From contig CACONR010000003.1 of the NCBI GenBank assembly GCA_902628565.1, positions 1-64,000 of the forward strand: DNA of 64,000 bases. Direction: 5' to 3'. Within the stretch, counting starts at the first letter, position 1, and every line of letters begins with the position of its first letter. The notes under the pieces were generated by a model. It saw only the letters and a program-made list of their open reading frames with translations. It had not been told where the DNA came from and ran no database searches. The position numbers and the translations under genes were made by a program. Below are positions 32,883 through 42,602 of the stretch, piece after piece. Source of the DNA: an uncultured Pelagibacteraceae bacterium (GTDB lineage: Bacteria > Pseudomonadota > Alphaproteobacteria > Pelagibacterales > Pelagibacteraceae).

Positions 32883-33773
32883 ATGTCAAAAACTCTCTCA
32901 TTATTTAGTGCACTACTATGCACTTTCATTTGGGGGACTACATTTATTGCGCAAGATACAGGCATGGACGAAATCGGCCCATTCACTTTTAATTCAGTAA
33001 GATTTTTTGTGGGTTTTTTAGCAATTGTTCCTTTAGCATTAATATTTGAAGCAAAAAAACTAAAAAAAGAATTTAGGTTTGATACAAAAACATTCGTTAT
33101 CCTATCCTTTTTAATTGGACTATCATTATTTTTGGGCTCAGCATTACAACAGGTTGCGTTGATTTACACTGATGTAGCAAATGCTGCTTTTTTTACAATT
33201 TTTTATGTGCCAATGGTCCCAATTATTATTTTCATCTTTAAAAAAGATTTTTTACATTGGAGTGTATGGCCATCAGTAATTTTATGTTTAATTGGCGGAT
33301 ATTTATTAACAAATTTTCAAGATGCAACTGTAAGATTAGGTGATACGCTTGTGGTATTAGGAGCTTTATTTTGGAGTGCACATATTATTTTTACTGGTAT
33401 GATTGTCAAAAAGTACAATCTACCATTGACCATTGGTGCAATTCAAACTCTGCTAGTTGCTCTATTCTCATTTATAATAGGTTTATTTTCCGAAGAATTT
33501 ATAATCGATAATATATTAAATGAAATAGACTCAATTTTATATGCTGGTATTTTATCAGGTGGTTTTGCATTTGTTTTACAAATATATGCTCAAAGAAATA
33601 TAACTCCAGCACCAGCGGCAATAATTTTTTCTTTGGAGGGTGTGTTTGCAACAATTGCTGCTTGGTTTCTTTTAAATCAAATATTAGGTATAAATAATTT
33701 ACTTGGTTGTTTTTTTATATTGAGTGGAGTTTTATTATCTCAATTAGTTCCATTATTAAGGAAAGTAAATTAA
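32883..33773 (+). CDS. EamA/DMT-family transporter
   Basis: A 296-residue polytopic inner-membrane protein with about ten helices arranged as two EamA repeats. The first begins CTFIWGTTFIAQDTGMDEIGPFTFNSVRF and the second LVVLGALFWSAHIIFTGMIVKKYN; ALFSLEGVF-like IFSLEGVFATIAAWFLL is the typical end of the second repeat. Members export or import drugs, amino acids or metabolites; the substrate is not readable. It starts five bases after aceF and may be on the same message; it converges with uppP with a four-base overlap. Confidence 0.88.
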   Translation: MSKTLSLFSALLCTFIWGTTFIAQDTGMDEIGPFTFNSVRFFVGFLAIVPLALIFEAKKLKKEFRFDTKTFVILSFLIGLSLFLGSALQQVALIYTDVANAAFFTIFYVPMVPIIIFIFKKDFLHWSVWPSVILCLIGGYLLTNFQDATVRLGDTLVVLGALFWSAHIIFTGMIVKKYNLPLTIGAIQTLLVALFSFIIGLFSEEFIIDNILNEIDSILYAGILSGGFAFVLQIYAQRNITPAPAAIIFSLEGVFATIAAWFLLNQILGINNLLGCFFILSGVLLSQLVPLLRKVN

Positions 33774-34537
33774 CTATATAAAATATAAAATAAAATTAAG
33801 CCAAGAATTATCCGATAAATTACAAATACATTAAAAGAAATTTTACTTATAAATTTAAGAAAATACTTAATTGTAAAAAATGAAAACATAAATGATAAAA
33901 AAGTAGCAATTAATAATAAATAATTTATTTCTATTGATTGTTCAAAAGCTTCTCTTAAACCTAGGAAGCTTGCTCCTGCTAATGCAGGTATAGATAATAA
34001 AAAAGAAATTTTAATAGCGTCTGTTCTATTGAAATTCAAAAATCTTGCTGCTGTAATCGTTATTCCAGCCCTACTAACACCTGGTATCAACGCTAATATT
34101 TGAAATAAACCAATTAATAAAACTGATTTAATATTTAAATCTGTAGAAATATTTCGATCAATTTTTCTTTGATCAGCAAAGAAAAGTATGAATCCAAAAA
34201 ATAGTGTTGTTGATGCAATTACTTTTGTATTTCTTAAAAGATGAATAAATTCAGTGGAATATAAAATGTATCCAAAAAATATTAAAGGTAACGAGCCAAT
34301 AATTATTAAACTTAATAACCTATTATTATTTCTTAGATCAAATAGTTCTTTTCTAAAATAAAAAATTACTGCAATTAATGAGCCTAAATGTAGACTTATG
34401 TCTATTAATAAAGAACTTGTTTTTAAATCATAAAAATTTGATACCAATATTAAATGAGCTGACGAACTTATGGGTAAAAATTCAGAAATTCCTTGAACAG
34501 CAGAAAGAATGAAAATTTCTATAAAATCTTGCAACAT
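33770..34537 (-). CDS. uppP: undecaprenyl-diphosphate phosphatase
   Basis: An inner-membrane enzyme (BacA/UppP) that dephosphorylates undecaprenyl diphosphate so the lipid carrier can be reused for peptidoglycan and O-antigen synthesis. The 255 residues form about eight helices. The two active-site motifs are VQGISEFLPISSSAHLIL near residue 15 and LIPGVSRAGITITAARF near residue 150. It is a single gene, convergent with the DMT transporter. The 184-base gap upstream is shared with the gltD promoter region. Confidence 0.95.
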   Translation of the reverse strand: MLQDFIEIFILSAVQGISEFLPISSSAHLILVSNFYDLKTSSLLIDISLHLGSLIAVIFYFRKELFDLRNNNRLLSLIIIGSLPLIFFGYILYSTEFIHLLRNTKVIASTTLFFGFILFFADQRKIDRNISTDLNIKSVLLIGLFQILALIPGVSRAGITITAARFLNFNRTDAIKISFLLSIPALAGASFLGLREAFEQSIEINYLLLIATFLSFMFSFFTIKYFLKFISKISFNVFVIYRIILGLILFYILYS

Positions 34538-34721
34538 ACATGTGTCGTAGCTTAAAAAATATTCATTTTAAACAATTCGATTTAATCATATTAGGTATGC
34601 AAAAATCAGAATAAGTAGATTTTAAGCTAAATATTATTATAATTAGGTAATAATAACTGACCTATTTATTTCTTTTACTAATAAAAACTATGTATATTTT
34701 GCGGTAAATTTATAAAAATTT

Positions 34722-36161
34722 ATGACTGATAAAATGCTAAAATTCGTAAAAATAGGTCAACAAACCCCACCTAAAAGAGGAGTTAATAATAGGAAAGATG
34801 ATTTCAATGAAATCTATGATGAATTTATTACTCAAAAAGCACAAGAGCAGTCAAGTAGATGCTCTCAATGTGGAGTTCCTTTTTGCCAAGTCCATTGTCC
34901 TTTGAGTAACAACATTCCTGATTGGCTCAAATTGACTGCTGAAGGTAGATTGAAGGAAGCTTATGAATTATCTCAAAGTACAAATAATATGCCTGAGGTT
35001 TGTGGCAGAATATGCCCTCAAGACAGATTATGTGAGGGTAATTGTGTTATTGAGCAGTCAGGTCATGGAACTGTAACAATTGGATCTGTCGAAAAATATA
35101 TTACAGATAGTGCTTGGGAAAACGGATGGGTAAAGCCTATATCAATCAAACACGAAAAAGACCAAAGTGTTGGAATAATTGGTGCTGGACCCGCTGGACT
35201 AGCAGCTGCTGAACAACTTAGGAAAAATGGATATCAAATTACTGTTTATGACAGATATGACAGAGCGGGCGGTTTGCTAATTTATGGAATTCCAAATTTT
35301 AAATTAGAAAAACATGTGGTCGAGAGAAGAACGAAACTGTTGAAAGATGGTGGAATTAAATTTGAACAAAATTTTGAGGTTGGTAAGGATGCAACTTTAG
35401 AGCAATTGAGAAAAAAACATGATGCAATTTTAATTGCTACTGGAGTTTATAAACCAAGAGAAATTAATCTACCAGGTAATGATTTAGATAATATTTTTCC
35501 TGCTATGGAGTTTTTAACCGCATCAAACAAAAAGGGGTTGGGAGACAAAGTTGATTTGTTCGATAAAGGTATATTAAACGCTGAGGGTAAAGATGTAGTT
35601 GTTATTGGAGGTGGAGATACCGCAATGGATTGTGTTCGAACATCAGTAAGACAAAAAGCTAATTCAGTTAAATGTTTATATAGAAGAGATAAAGATAACA
35701 TGCCTGGATCTGCAAGAGAAGTGGCTAATGCAGAGGAAGAGGGTGTTGAATTTGTTTGGTTGTCTAGTCCAAAAGAATTTAAAGGAAAAAATAAAATCGA
35801 AAAATTAATTGTAGATCAAATTCAACTTGGAGATCCAGATGACTCAGGTAGAAGAAGACCAGAAATTAAACAAGGCTCTGAATTTGAAATTAAAGCAGAT
35901 ATGGTAATAAAAGCTTTAGGATTTGATCCAGAAAACTTGCCATTATTATTTGAAGCACAAGAATTACAAGTTACAAAATGGGGAACAATTAAAACTGACT
36001 TTGATACTATGGAAACTAATATTAAAGGTGTCTTTGCTGCCGGAGATATTGTAAGAGGTGCATCTTTAGTTGTATGGGCAATTAAAGATGGTAGAGATGC
36101 TGCTTTATCAATCAAATCTTATCTTGAAAATATCGAATTAAAAAAATCTAAAGTTGCATAA
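34722..36161 (+). CDS. gltD: glutamate synthase (NADPH) small subunit
   Basis: Takes electrons from NADPH through FAD and two [4Fe-4S] clusters to the large subunit. The N-terminal cysteines are in RCSQCGVPFCQVHCPL and CGRICPQDRLCEGNC. The FAD-binding VGIIGAGPAGLAAAEQL and NADPH-binding VVIGGGDTAMDCVRTS loops follow, with the final AAGDIVRGASLVVWAI. The 479 residues are full length. gltB follows with a one-base overlap. Order gltD-gltB is reversed from E. coli. A 184-base intergenic space upstream has an inverted repeat TAGGT/ACCTA at about 34649-34669 but no recognisable riboswitch. Confidence 0.96.
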   Translation: MTDKMLKFVKIGQQTPPKRGVNNRKDDFNEIYDEFITQKAQEQSSRCSQCGVPFCQVHCPLSNNIPDWLKLTAEGRLKEAYELSQSTNNMPEVCGRICPQDRLCEGNCVIEQSGHGTVTIGSVEKYITDSAWENGWVKPISIKHEKDQSVGIIGAGPAGLAAAEQLRKNGYQITVYDRYDRAGGLLIYGIPNFKLEKHVVERRTKLLKDGGIKFEQNFEVGKDATLEQLRKKHDAILIATGVYKPREINLPGNDLDNIFPAMEFLTASNKKGLGDKVDLFDKGILNAEGKDVVVIGGGDTAMDCVRTSVRQKANSVKCLYRRDKDNMPGSAREVANAEEEGVEFVWLSSPKEFKGKNKIEKLIVDQIQLGDPDDSGRRRPEIKQGSEFEIKADMVIKALGFDPENLPLLFEAQELQVTKWGTIKTDFDTMETNIKGVFAAGDIVRGASLVVWAIKDGRDAALSIKSYLENIELKKSKVA

Positions 36162-39100
36162 TGAGTATATATAAAAAAAATTTAAAATTACTAATTAGAA
36201 ACAATGTTTATTCTAAAGAAATGGAACATGATGCATGTGGAGTGGGGTTAATTGCATCAACAGAGGGAAAAAAATCAAGAGAGGTTGTAGAATATGGAAT
36301 TGAAGCTTTAAAGGCTGTTTGGCATCGCGGAGCTGTTGATGCTGATGGAAAAACAGGTGATGGGGCAGGAATACATTTAGAAATTCCCAAAGATTTCTTT
36401 GTTGAAAAAATAGAGGTTACAGGACACACACATGATGGCTCTGATATTTGTGTTGGAATGATTTTTTTACCAAGAAATGATTACTCCTCACAAGAAAGCT
36501 GTAAAACGATTGTGGAAAGTGAGTTAACGAAAAACAATTTTAGTATCTATGGATGGAGACAGGTGCCTGTTAATCCAAAAGTTTTAGGAGAAAAAGCTTT
36601 CCAAACTATGCCAGAGATAATTCAAGTGCTTTTTAAATCGAATGATAAAAATTTGCTTGATAAAGATCTTGAAAGAAAAATTTATGAAACAAGAAAAAAA
36701 ATTGAGAATAAAGCTTTCAATTTATCATTAAATAATTTTTATATTTGCTCAATAAGTTCTAAATCAATTATCTATAAGGGCATGTTTTTAGCTGAGGCTA
36801 TCTCAGATTTTTTCTTAGATTTAAAAGACAAAAGATTTATTTCAAGATTTGCAATTTTTCATCAGAGATTTTCAACTAATACTGCTCCAAGCTGGAGTTT
36901 GGCACAACCATTTAGAGCAGTTGCCCATAATGGTGAAATTAATACTTACAAAGGAAACAAAAACTGGATGAGAGTTCATGAACAAGAGATGAGTAGCCCT
37001 CTCTTTGAAAATGTAGAAAATTTAAAGCCAGTTATACAAAAAGGAGTTTCTGACTCTGCGGCACTAGATAATGTTTTTGAGTTACTAAATAAATCTGGCC
37101 AACCTGCACCTTTAGCAAAATTAATGATGATCCCTGATGCTTGGTCAAAAAGAAATAAAACTCTTCCAAAAAGCCATCAACAATTGTTTAATTTTTTAAA
37201 TAGTACTATGGAACCTTGGGATGGTCCTGCCGCAATTGCCGCAACAGATAATGAATGGGTCATTGCAGCAAATGATCGTAATGGTTTAAGGCCTTTAAGA
37301 TACGCAATAACAAAAGATAAACTTCTTTTTGCCGGATCTGAAACTGGAATGATTGAATTAAATGAAAAAAGAATTCTATCAAAAGGAAGACTTGGCCCAG
37401 GGGAGATAATTGGTGTTAGAATTGAAAAAGGCAAAGTGTTTACGAATAATCAAATTAAAGACTATTTGGCAAAAGAATATAAGCATTTCAATTCTCAGAT
37501 AATAGATTTAGATGAAAAATTATCCATTTCAAATGAGAAACATAATTTTGATGGTGAAGATCTAAGGAGACGACAACACTCTTTTGGAATAAGTTTAGAG
37601 GACTTAGAACTAATTTTACATCCAATGGCTGAAGATGCAAAAGAAGCGACCGGTTCTATGGGCGATGATACACCTTTGGCAGTTCTATCAGACAAATACA
37701 GACCACTTTATCACTTTTTTAGACAAAACTTTAGCCAAGTGACGAATCCACCGATTGACTCTTTAAGAGAAAATAAAGTTATGAGTTTGAAAACAAGATT
37801 CGGTAATCTTGGGAATATTTTAGATTTTGATACTCTAACTAAAGAAAATATTTATGTTTTGAATAGTCCAATATTATCGAATTCACAATTTAATAAATTT
37901 ATTAATTTTTTTGGAAAAAACTCCGTCTCTATAGATTGTACTTTTTCGAATGATCAAAGTTTATTTGATAGTATCAAAAGGATCCAAAAAGAGTCGGAAG
38001 TTGCCGTTAGACAGGGTGTAACACAATTAATTTTAAGCGATAAAGCTATTTCAGATACAAGGATGCCCATGCCAATGTTGTTATGCGTTGGTGCAATTAA
38101 TACTTTTTTAATTGATAAAAAATTAAGAGGATATGTTTCAATTAATGTTCAATCTGGTGAAGCTTTGGATACTCACTCTTTTGCAACATTGATAGGTGTT
38201 GGAGCAACAACAGTTAATCCATATATAGCTTTTGATAGTTTATACCAAAGGCATGAGAAAAAGTTATTTGGCCAGTTTAGTTTTGATGAATGTGTTAAAA
38301 GGTATATCAAATCAGTGAATGCAGGATTATTAAAAATCATGTCAAAAATGGGTATATCCGTTTTAAGTTCGTATAGGGGTGGATGTAATTTTGAAACTGT
38401 TGGTCTAAGCAGATCAATAGTTGATGATTATTTTCCAGGAGTGACTTCAAAAATTTCTGGTATTGGATTGTCAGGAATAGAAAAAAAAATACGTTCAATA
38501 CATAAAGAGGCATTTGAAAGCACCGATACAGTTTTACCTATTGGTGGGATTTATAGATACAGAAAAAATGGAGAAACGCACCAATATCAGGGCAGATTAA
38601 TCCACTTATTACAAAGTGCTGTAGGATCAAACTCGTATACAGCCTATAAAAAATATGCTGAGGGTATATATAACTTGCCACCAATTAACCTAAGGGATTT
38701 GATAGATTTTAGAAAAAAAAAATTAGGACCATCTATTCAAATTTCTGAAGTTGAACCAATAGAAAAAATATTAAAAAGATTTGGTAGTGGAAGTATGTCT
38801 CACGGAGCATTATCCAAGGAGGCACACGAAACATTAGCTATTGGGATGAATAGAATTAAAGGTGCATCCTGTAGCGGTGAAGGTGGTGAAGATGCTAATA
38901 GATTTAAGATCATGGACTCTGGTGATAGTGCAAATTCGAGAGTAAAGCAAATTGCATCAGCAAGATTTGGCGTAACAATAAATTATTTAAACAATTGTAA
39001 TGAAATTGAGATTAAAATTGCTCAAGGTGCGAAACCTGGTGAAGGTGGCCAATTACCAGGATTTAAAGTGACAGATGAGATTGCTAAGCTAAGACATTCA

Positions 39101-40666
39101 ACCCCAGGTGTAACATTAATTTCCCCACCTCCGCATCATGATATTTATTCAATTGAAGATTTAGCGCAGCTTATTTATGATTTAAAACAAATCAATCCTA
39201 AGGCAAGAATTGGAGTTAAATTAGTTGCATCTTCTGGCGTTGGTACTATTGCAGCCGGTGTTGCAAAAGCAAAAGCTGATATAATTTTAATTTCAGGACA
39301 TAATGGAGGAACCGGAGCTACACCTCAAACAAGTGTAAAATACGTGGGTATTCCATGGGAGATGGGGCTAACGGAGGCCAATCAAGTTTTAACATTAAAT
39401 AATCTAAGACATAAAGTTACTTTAAGAACCGATGGAGGTATTAAAACTGGAAGAGATGTTGTTATCGCAGCAATGATGGGTGCAGAGGAGTATGGTGTAG
39501 CAACTACCGCTCTAGTAGCGATGGGTTGTATTATGGTAAGGCAATGTCATTCTAATACTTGTCCCGTAGGAGTATGTACACAAGATGAAAAATTAAGAGA
39601 AAAATTTACTGGAACTCCTGATAAAGTTGTAAATTTATTTACATTTATTGCTACAGAAGTAAGAGAAATTTTAGCTTCACTTGGTTTTAAATCTTTAAAT
39701 GAGGTTATCGGTCGAACTGATTTATTAATGCAGGTAAGTAAAGCCTCGCCTAATCTAGATGATTTAGATCTTAATCCACTATTCGTTCAAGCAGACCCCG
39801 GCAATAATAAGAGGTATTGTGAGATATCAGAAATTAATCAAGTTCCTGATACGCTGGATCAAGAAATTTGGCCTCAGATAGAAAAAGCTTTAGATAACTC
39901 AGAAAAAATAAATAACGAGTTTTTAATTAAAAATACTAATAGAGCTGTAGGTACTAGAATTTCACATCACTTATACAAAAAATATGGTTATGAAAAACTT
40001 GAGGAAAATTTTTTAACTCTAAATTTTAAAGGTTCAGCTGGACAATCGTTTGGTGCATTTACAGCAAAAGGACTTAAACTTAATTTAAAAGGCGATGCAA
40101 ATGATTATGTTGGGAAAGGTTTGTCGGGAGCAACCATTTCAATAAAACTTACTGATGAAAGCAATTTAATTTCGAATGAGAATACCATTATTGGGAACAC
40201 AGTTCTTTATGGAGCAACGTCAGGTAAACTTTTTGCAGCTGGTCAAGCTGGGGATAGATTTGCAGTAAGAAATTCTGGCGCTATAACAGTTATCGAAGGC
40301 TGTGACTCAAATGGTTGTGAATACATGACCGGTGGTACAGCAGTAATTCTTGGAGATGTCGGAGATAATTTTGCAGCTGGCATGACAGGGGGAATGGCTT
40401 TTATTTACGATAAATCAAAAGAATTTGAAAAAAAAGTTAATCCAGACTCAGTTGTATGGCAAAATGTTGAAACTGAGTATTGGTCAAAATTTTTAAAAGA
40501 ACTGGTACTAGAACATAGTAATGAAACAGAGTCCAGTTTATCAAAAAAAATAATTGATAACTTTGAAAACGAGTTAAAGAATTTTGTACAGGTCTGTCCA
40601 AAAGAAATGATAGATAAACTTAAAAATCCAATCTCTACAAAAACAAAAATACAAAAAGTCAGTTAA
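36161..40666 (+). CDS. gltB: glutamate synthase large subunit
   Basis: Converts glutamine and 2-oxoglutarate to two glutamates. The glutaminase domain needs processing to expose Cys26 (MEHDACGVGL), whose 25-residue leader is present. The central FMN/synthase domain carries ISGHNGGTGATPQTS and, near DNA position 39525-39560, the [3Fe-4S] cysteines in GCIMVRQCHSNTC with C-x5-C-x4-C spacing. The C-terminal glucan-synthase-like beta-helix domain has GLSGATISIKL and GGTAVILGDVGDNFAAGMTGG. The 1501 residues are normal. It is the partner of gltD and this pair is the main ammonia-assimilation gene set seen. Confidence 0.97.
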   Translation: MSIYKKNLKLLIRNNVYSKEMEHDACGVGLIASTEGKKSREVVEYGIEALKAVWHRGAVDADGKTGDGAGIHLEIPKDFFVEKIEVTGHTHDGSDICVGMIFLPRNDYSSQESCKTIVESELTKNNFSIYGWRQVPVNPKVLGEKAFQTMPEIIQVLFKSNDKNLLDKDLERKIYETRKKIENKAFNLSLNNFYICSISSKSIIYKGMFLAEAISDFFLDLKDKRFISRFAIFHQRFSTNTAPSWSLAQPFRAVAHNGEINTYKGNKNWMRVHEQEMSSPLFENVENLKPVIQKGVSDSAALDNVFELLNKSGQPAPLAKLMMIPDAWSKRNKTLPKSHQQLFNFLNSTMEPWDGPAAIAATDNEWVIAANDRNGLRPLRYAITKDKLLFAGSETGMIELNEKRILSKGRLGPGEIIGVRIEKGKVFTNNQIKDYLAKEYKHFNSQIIDLDEKLSISNEKHNFDGEDLRRRQHSFGISLEDLELILHPMAEDAKEATGSMGDDTPLAVLSDKYRPLYHFFRQNFSQVTNPPIDSLRENKVMSLKTRFGNLGNILDFDTLTKENIYVLNSPILSNSQFNKFINFFGKNSVSIDCTFSNDQSLFDSIKRIQKESEVAVRQGVTQLILSDKAISDTRMPMPMLLCVGAINTFLIDKKLRGYVSINVQSGEALDTHSFATLIGVGATTVNPYIAFDSLYQRHEKKLFGQFSFDECVKRYIKSVNAGLLKIMSKMGISVLSSYRGGCNFETVGLSRSIVDDYFPGVTSKISGIGLSGIEKKIRSIHKEAFESTDTVLPIGGIYRYRKNGETHQYQGRLIHLLQSAVGSNSYTAYKKYAEGIYNLPPINLRDLIDFRKKKLGPSIQISEVEPIEKILKRFGSGSMSHGALSKEAHETLAIGMNRIKGASCSGEGGEDANRFKIMDSGDSANSRVKQIASARFGVTINYLNNCNEIEIKIAQGAKPGEGGQLPGFKVTDEIAKLRHSTPGVTLISPPPHHDIYSIEDLAQLIYDLKQINPKARIGVKLVASSGVGTIAAGVAKAKADIILISGHNGGTGATPQTSVKYVGIPWEMGLTEANQVLTLNNLRHKVTLRTDGGIKTGRDVVIAAMMGAEEYGVATTALVAMGCIMVRQCHSNTCPVGVCTQDEKLREKFTGTPDKVVNLFTFIATEVREILASLGFKSLNEVIGRTDLLMQVSKASPNLDDLDLNPLFVQADPGNNKRYCEISEINQVPDTLDQEIWPQIEKALDNSEKINNEFLIKNTNRAVGTRISHHLYKKYGYEKLEENFLTLNFKGSAGQSFGAFTAKGLKLNLKGDANDYVGKGLSGATISIKLTDESNLISNENTIIGNTVLYGATSGKLFAAGQAGDRFAVRNSGAITVIEGCDSNGCEYMTGGTAVILGDVGDNFAAGMTGGMAFIYDKSKEFEKKVNPDSVVWQNVETEYWSKFLKELVLEHSNETESSLSKKIIDNFENELKNFVQVCPKEMIDKLKNPISTKTKIQKVS

Positions 40667-41405
40667 TTATTAATTTTAACTCTTTTTTCAATATCTTGAG
40701 CCATTTTGGTGAAGATAAACTATGATCACCATTTTTTATAACTACTAATTTCTTTTTCTTAGATTGAAATATTTTCAAAACTTTTTTTGAGTAAATTACA
40801 GGTACAGATTTATCTTTACTCCCGTGAACCATTGTTACATTTATATTTTGATTTATTTTTTTATTTAAAATTTTATTTTTTTTTCCATCTTTTATCAATT
40901 GATAAGTGATTGGATATTCATAATCGCCATGTTTTAAATTTATTAAACCTTTTTTTTTAATTTCTATCTTCATTTTATTAGAAAATTTATTCCACAATAG
41001 TTTATCTAAAAATTCTGGCGCTGAACCTATTCCTAAAAAACCTTTAATTTTGTTTTTGATAAGACTAAACTGGTTTAAAGAAATCCAAGCTCCCATACTT
41101 GATCCTATAAATATAATATCGTTTTTTTTTACAACTTTTTTAATTACTAAAGTAGTATCCCTAGTCCATTTTGAAATATTACCATTAATAAATTTTCCCG
41201 ATGATTTGCCATGACCTGAATATTCTAAAGCAAGAAAACCCAGTTTATTTTTTTTTGCAAATTTTAAAAATGCTTGAGGTTTTTTACCTTCCAAATCTGA
41301 CATAAAACCATGCAAAAAAACAATGTAGGTGGCATTTTTTTGATGTAGTTTTAAATACCTTAATTTTCTGGAATCAGAAATTTTTAAGTAATTAAAATTT
41401 GTCAT
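40659..41405 (-). CDS. alpha/beta hydrolase, serine aminopeptidase-like
   Basis: A 248-residue hydrolase with LHGFMSDLEGKKPQAF near the oxyanion site, the nucleophile elbow FIGSSMGAWISLNQF (Ser near residue 103), an acid in MVHGSKDKSVPV and a histidine in NGDHSLSSP. The lid and sequence resemble a serine-aminopeptidase-type (Hydrolase_4) family common in alphaproteobacteria. Substrate unknown. It converges with gltB (eight-base overlap) and is divergent from the glycosyltransferase at 41448. Confidence 0.82.
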   Translation of the reverse strand: MTNFNYLKISDSRKLRYLKLHQKNATYIVFLHGFMSDLEGKKPQAFLKFAKKNKLGFLALEYSGHGKSSGKFINGNISKWTRDTTLVIKKVVKKNDIIFIGSSMGAWISLNQFSLIKNKIKGFLGIGSAPEFLDKLLWNKFSNKMKIEIKKKGLINLKHGDYEYPITYQLIKDGKKNKILNKKINQNINVTMVHGSKDKSVPVIYSKKVLKIFQSKKKKLVVIKNGDHSLSSPKWLKILKKELKLIIN

Positions 41406-41447
41406 AAAAGTTTATTAGTTTTGTCTATTATTATATAATTATTTTAA

Positions 41448-42602
41448 ATGTCATCTAATTTAAATGTTTTGCAAGTAATCCCAAAATTAGGTTACGGAGG
41501 TGCAGAAACTGGTTGCTATGATATTGCACATTTTTTACCTGAAAATAATTGTAAATCTTACATTGTTACAAGTGGTGGAGAGTTAACTAAATTTGTTGAT
41601 AAAAAAAAAGTAAAATTAATAAGGCTTCCTGTTCATAGCAAAAATCCATTATTGATTTTGATAAATTCGATTATCTTAATAGCAATAATTTTGATTTTTA
41701 ACATTTCAATTGTTCACGCAAGAAGTCGAGCACCAGCTTGGTCGTGTTTATTTGCAACAAAATTAACTAGAAGAAAGTTTGTTACTACATTTCATGGGAC
41801 TTATAATTTTAGAGGTAGATTAAAAAAATTTTATAATTCAGTAATGGTAAGGTCAGATTTAGTAATAGCAGGATCAAACTTTATCTTTTCACATATTCAA
41901 GAGAATTATCAGGAATTCTTGAATTCTAAAAAAAAATTTTTAGTAATTTTTAGGGGCATAAATGTAGATTATTTTGATCCAACAACCAAAATTGAAGCTG
42001 ATGAAAAAAAACTTTTAAATGAGTGGAATATTAGTGATGAAAAAAAAATAATTCTCATGCCAGGTCGACTTACGTCATGGAAAGGCCAAGAATTATTTAT
42101 TGAGGCAATAAATTTAGTTAAAATTGAATTAGGATACGAAGCATTTCATGCTGTAATATTAGGCAGTGATCAGGGAAGAGATTCTTACAAAGAAAAACTT
42201 ATCAAATTAACTGAAAGGTATAATCTGACCAATCAAGTAAAATTTATTGAACATTGTAAGGATATGGCATTAGCTTATAGTGTTTCTGATTTTATAGTTT
42301 CAGCATCAATTGAACCCGAAGCTTTTGGAAGAGTTGCGGTAGAGGCACAATCTATGGAAAAAATAATCATTGCTAGTAATATTGGAGGATCAAATGAGAC
42401 AATTTTAAACGAAAAAACTGGTTTATTATTTGAATCTGGTGACGCTGGCTCCTTAAGTAAAAAAATCATTCAAGCAATGACAATGGATGAAACTTCCTTA
42501 AAATTAATGGGTAAGGAGGGAAGAAAAAACATTATAAAAAAATTTAATGTTGAAAAAATGTGTTTTTCTACTTATTCAGAGTATAAGAGATTACTAAATT
42601 AA
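41448..42602 (+). CDS. GT-B glycosyltransferase, family GT4-like
   Basis: A 384-residue transferase for a nucleotide sugar. The N-terminal VIPKLGYGGAETGCYDIA acceptor region and the C-terminal MPGRLTSWKGQELFIEAI and EPEAFGRVAVEAQSM (the EX7E-like motif) are typical of GT4 enzymes of lipopolysaccharide or exopolysaccharide pathways. A hydrophobic patch (LLILINSIILIAIILIF) may attach it to the membrane. The thrS ATG follows the stop directly. SAR11-type genomes often carry one such gene here; sugar and acceptor are not readable. Confidence 0.85.
   Translation: MSSNLNVLQVIPKLGYGGAETGCYDIAHFLPENNCKSYIVTSGGELTKFVDKKKVKLIRLPVHSKNPLLILINSIILIAIILIFNISIVHARSRAPAWSCLFATKLTRRKFVTTFHGTYNFRGRLKKFYNSVMVRSDLVIAGSNFIFSHIQENYQEFLNSKKKFLVIFRGINVDYFDPTTKIEADEKKLLNEWNISDEKKIILMPGRLTSWKGQELFIEAINLVKIELGYEAFHAVILGSDQGRDSYKEKLIKLTERYNLTNQVKFIEHCKDMALAYSVSDFIVSASIEPEAFGRVAVEAQSMEKIIIASNIGGSNETILNEKTGLLFESGDAGSLSKKIIQAMTMDETSLKLMGKEGRKNIIKKFNVEKMCFSTYSEYKRLLN

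Noticed and set aside
34538..34721. Possible riboswitch or nitrogen-control site before gltD
   Set aside because: Only a five-base inverted repeat is visible; no known aptamer core is recognisable.
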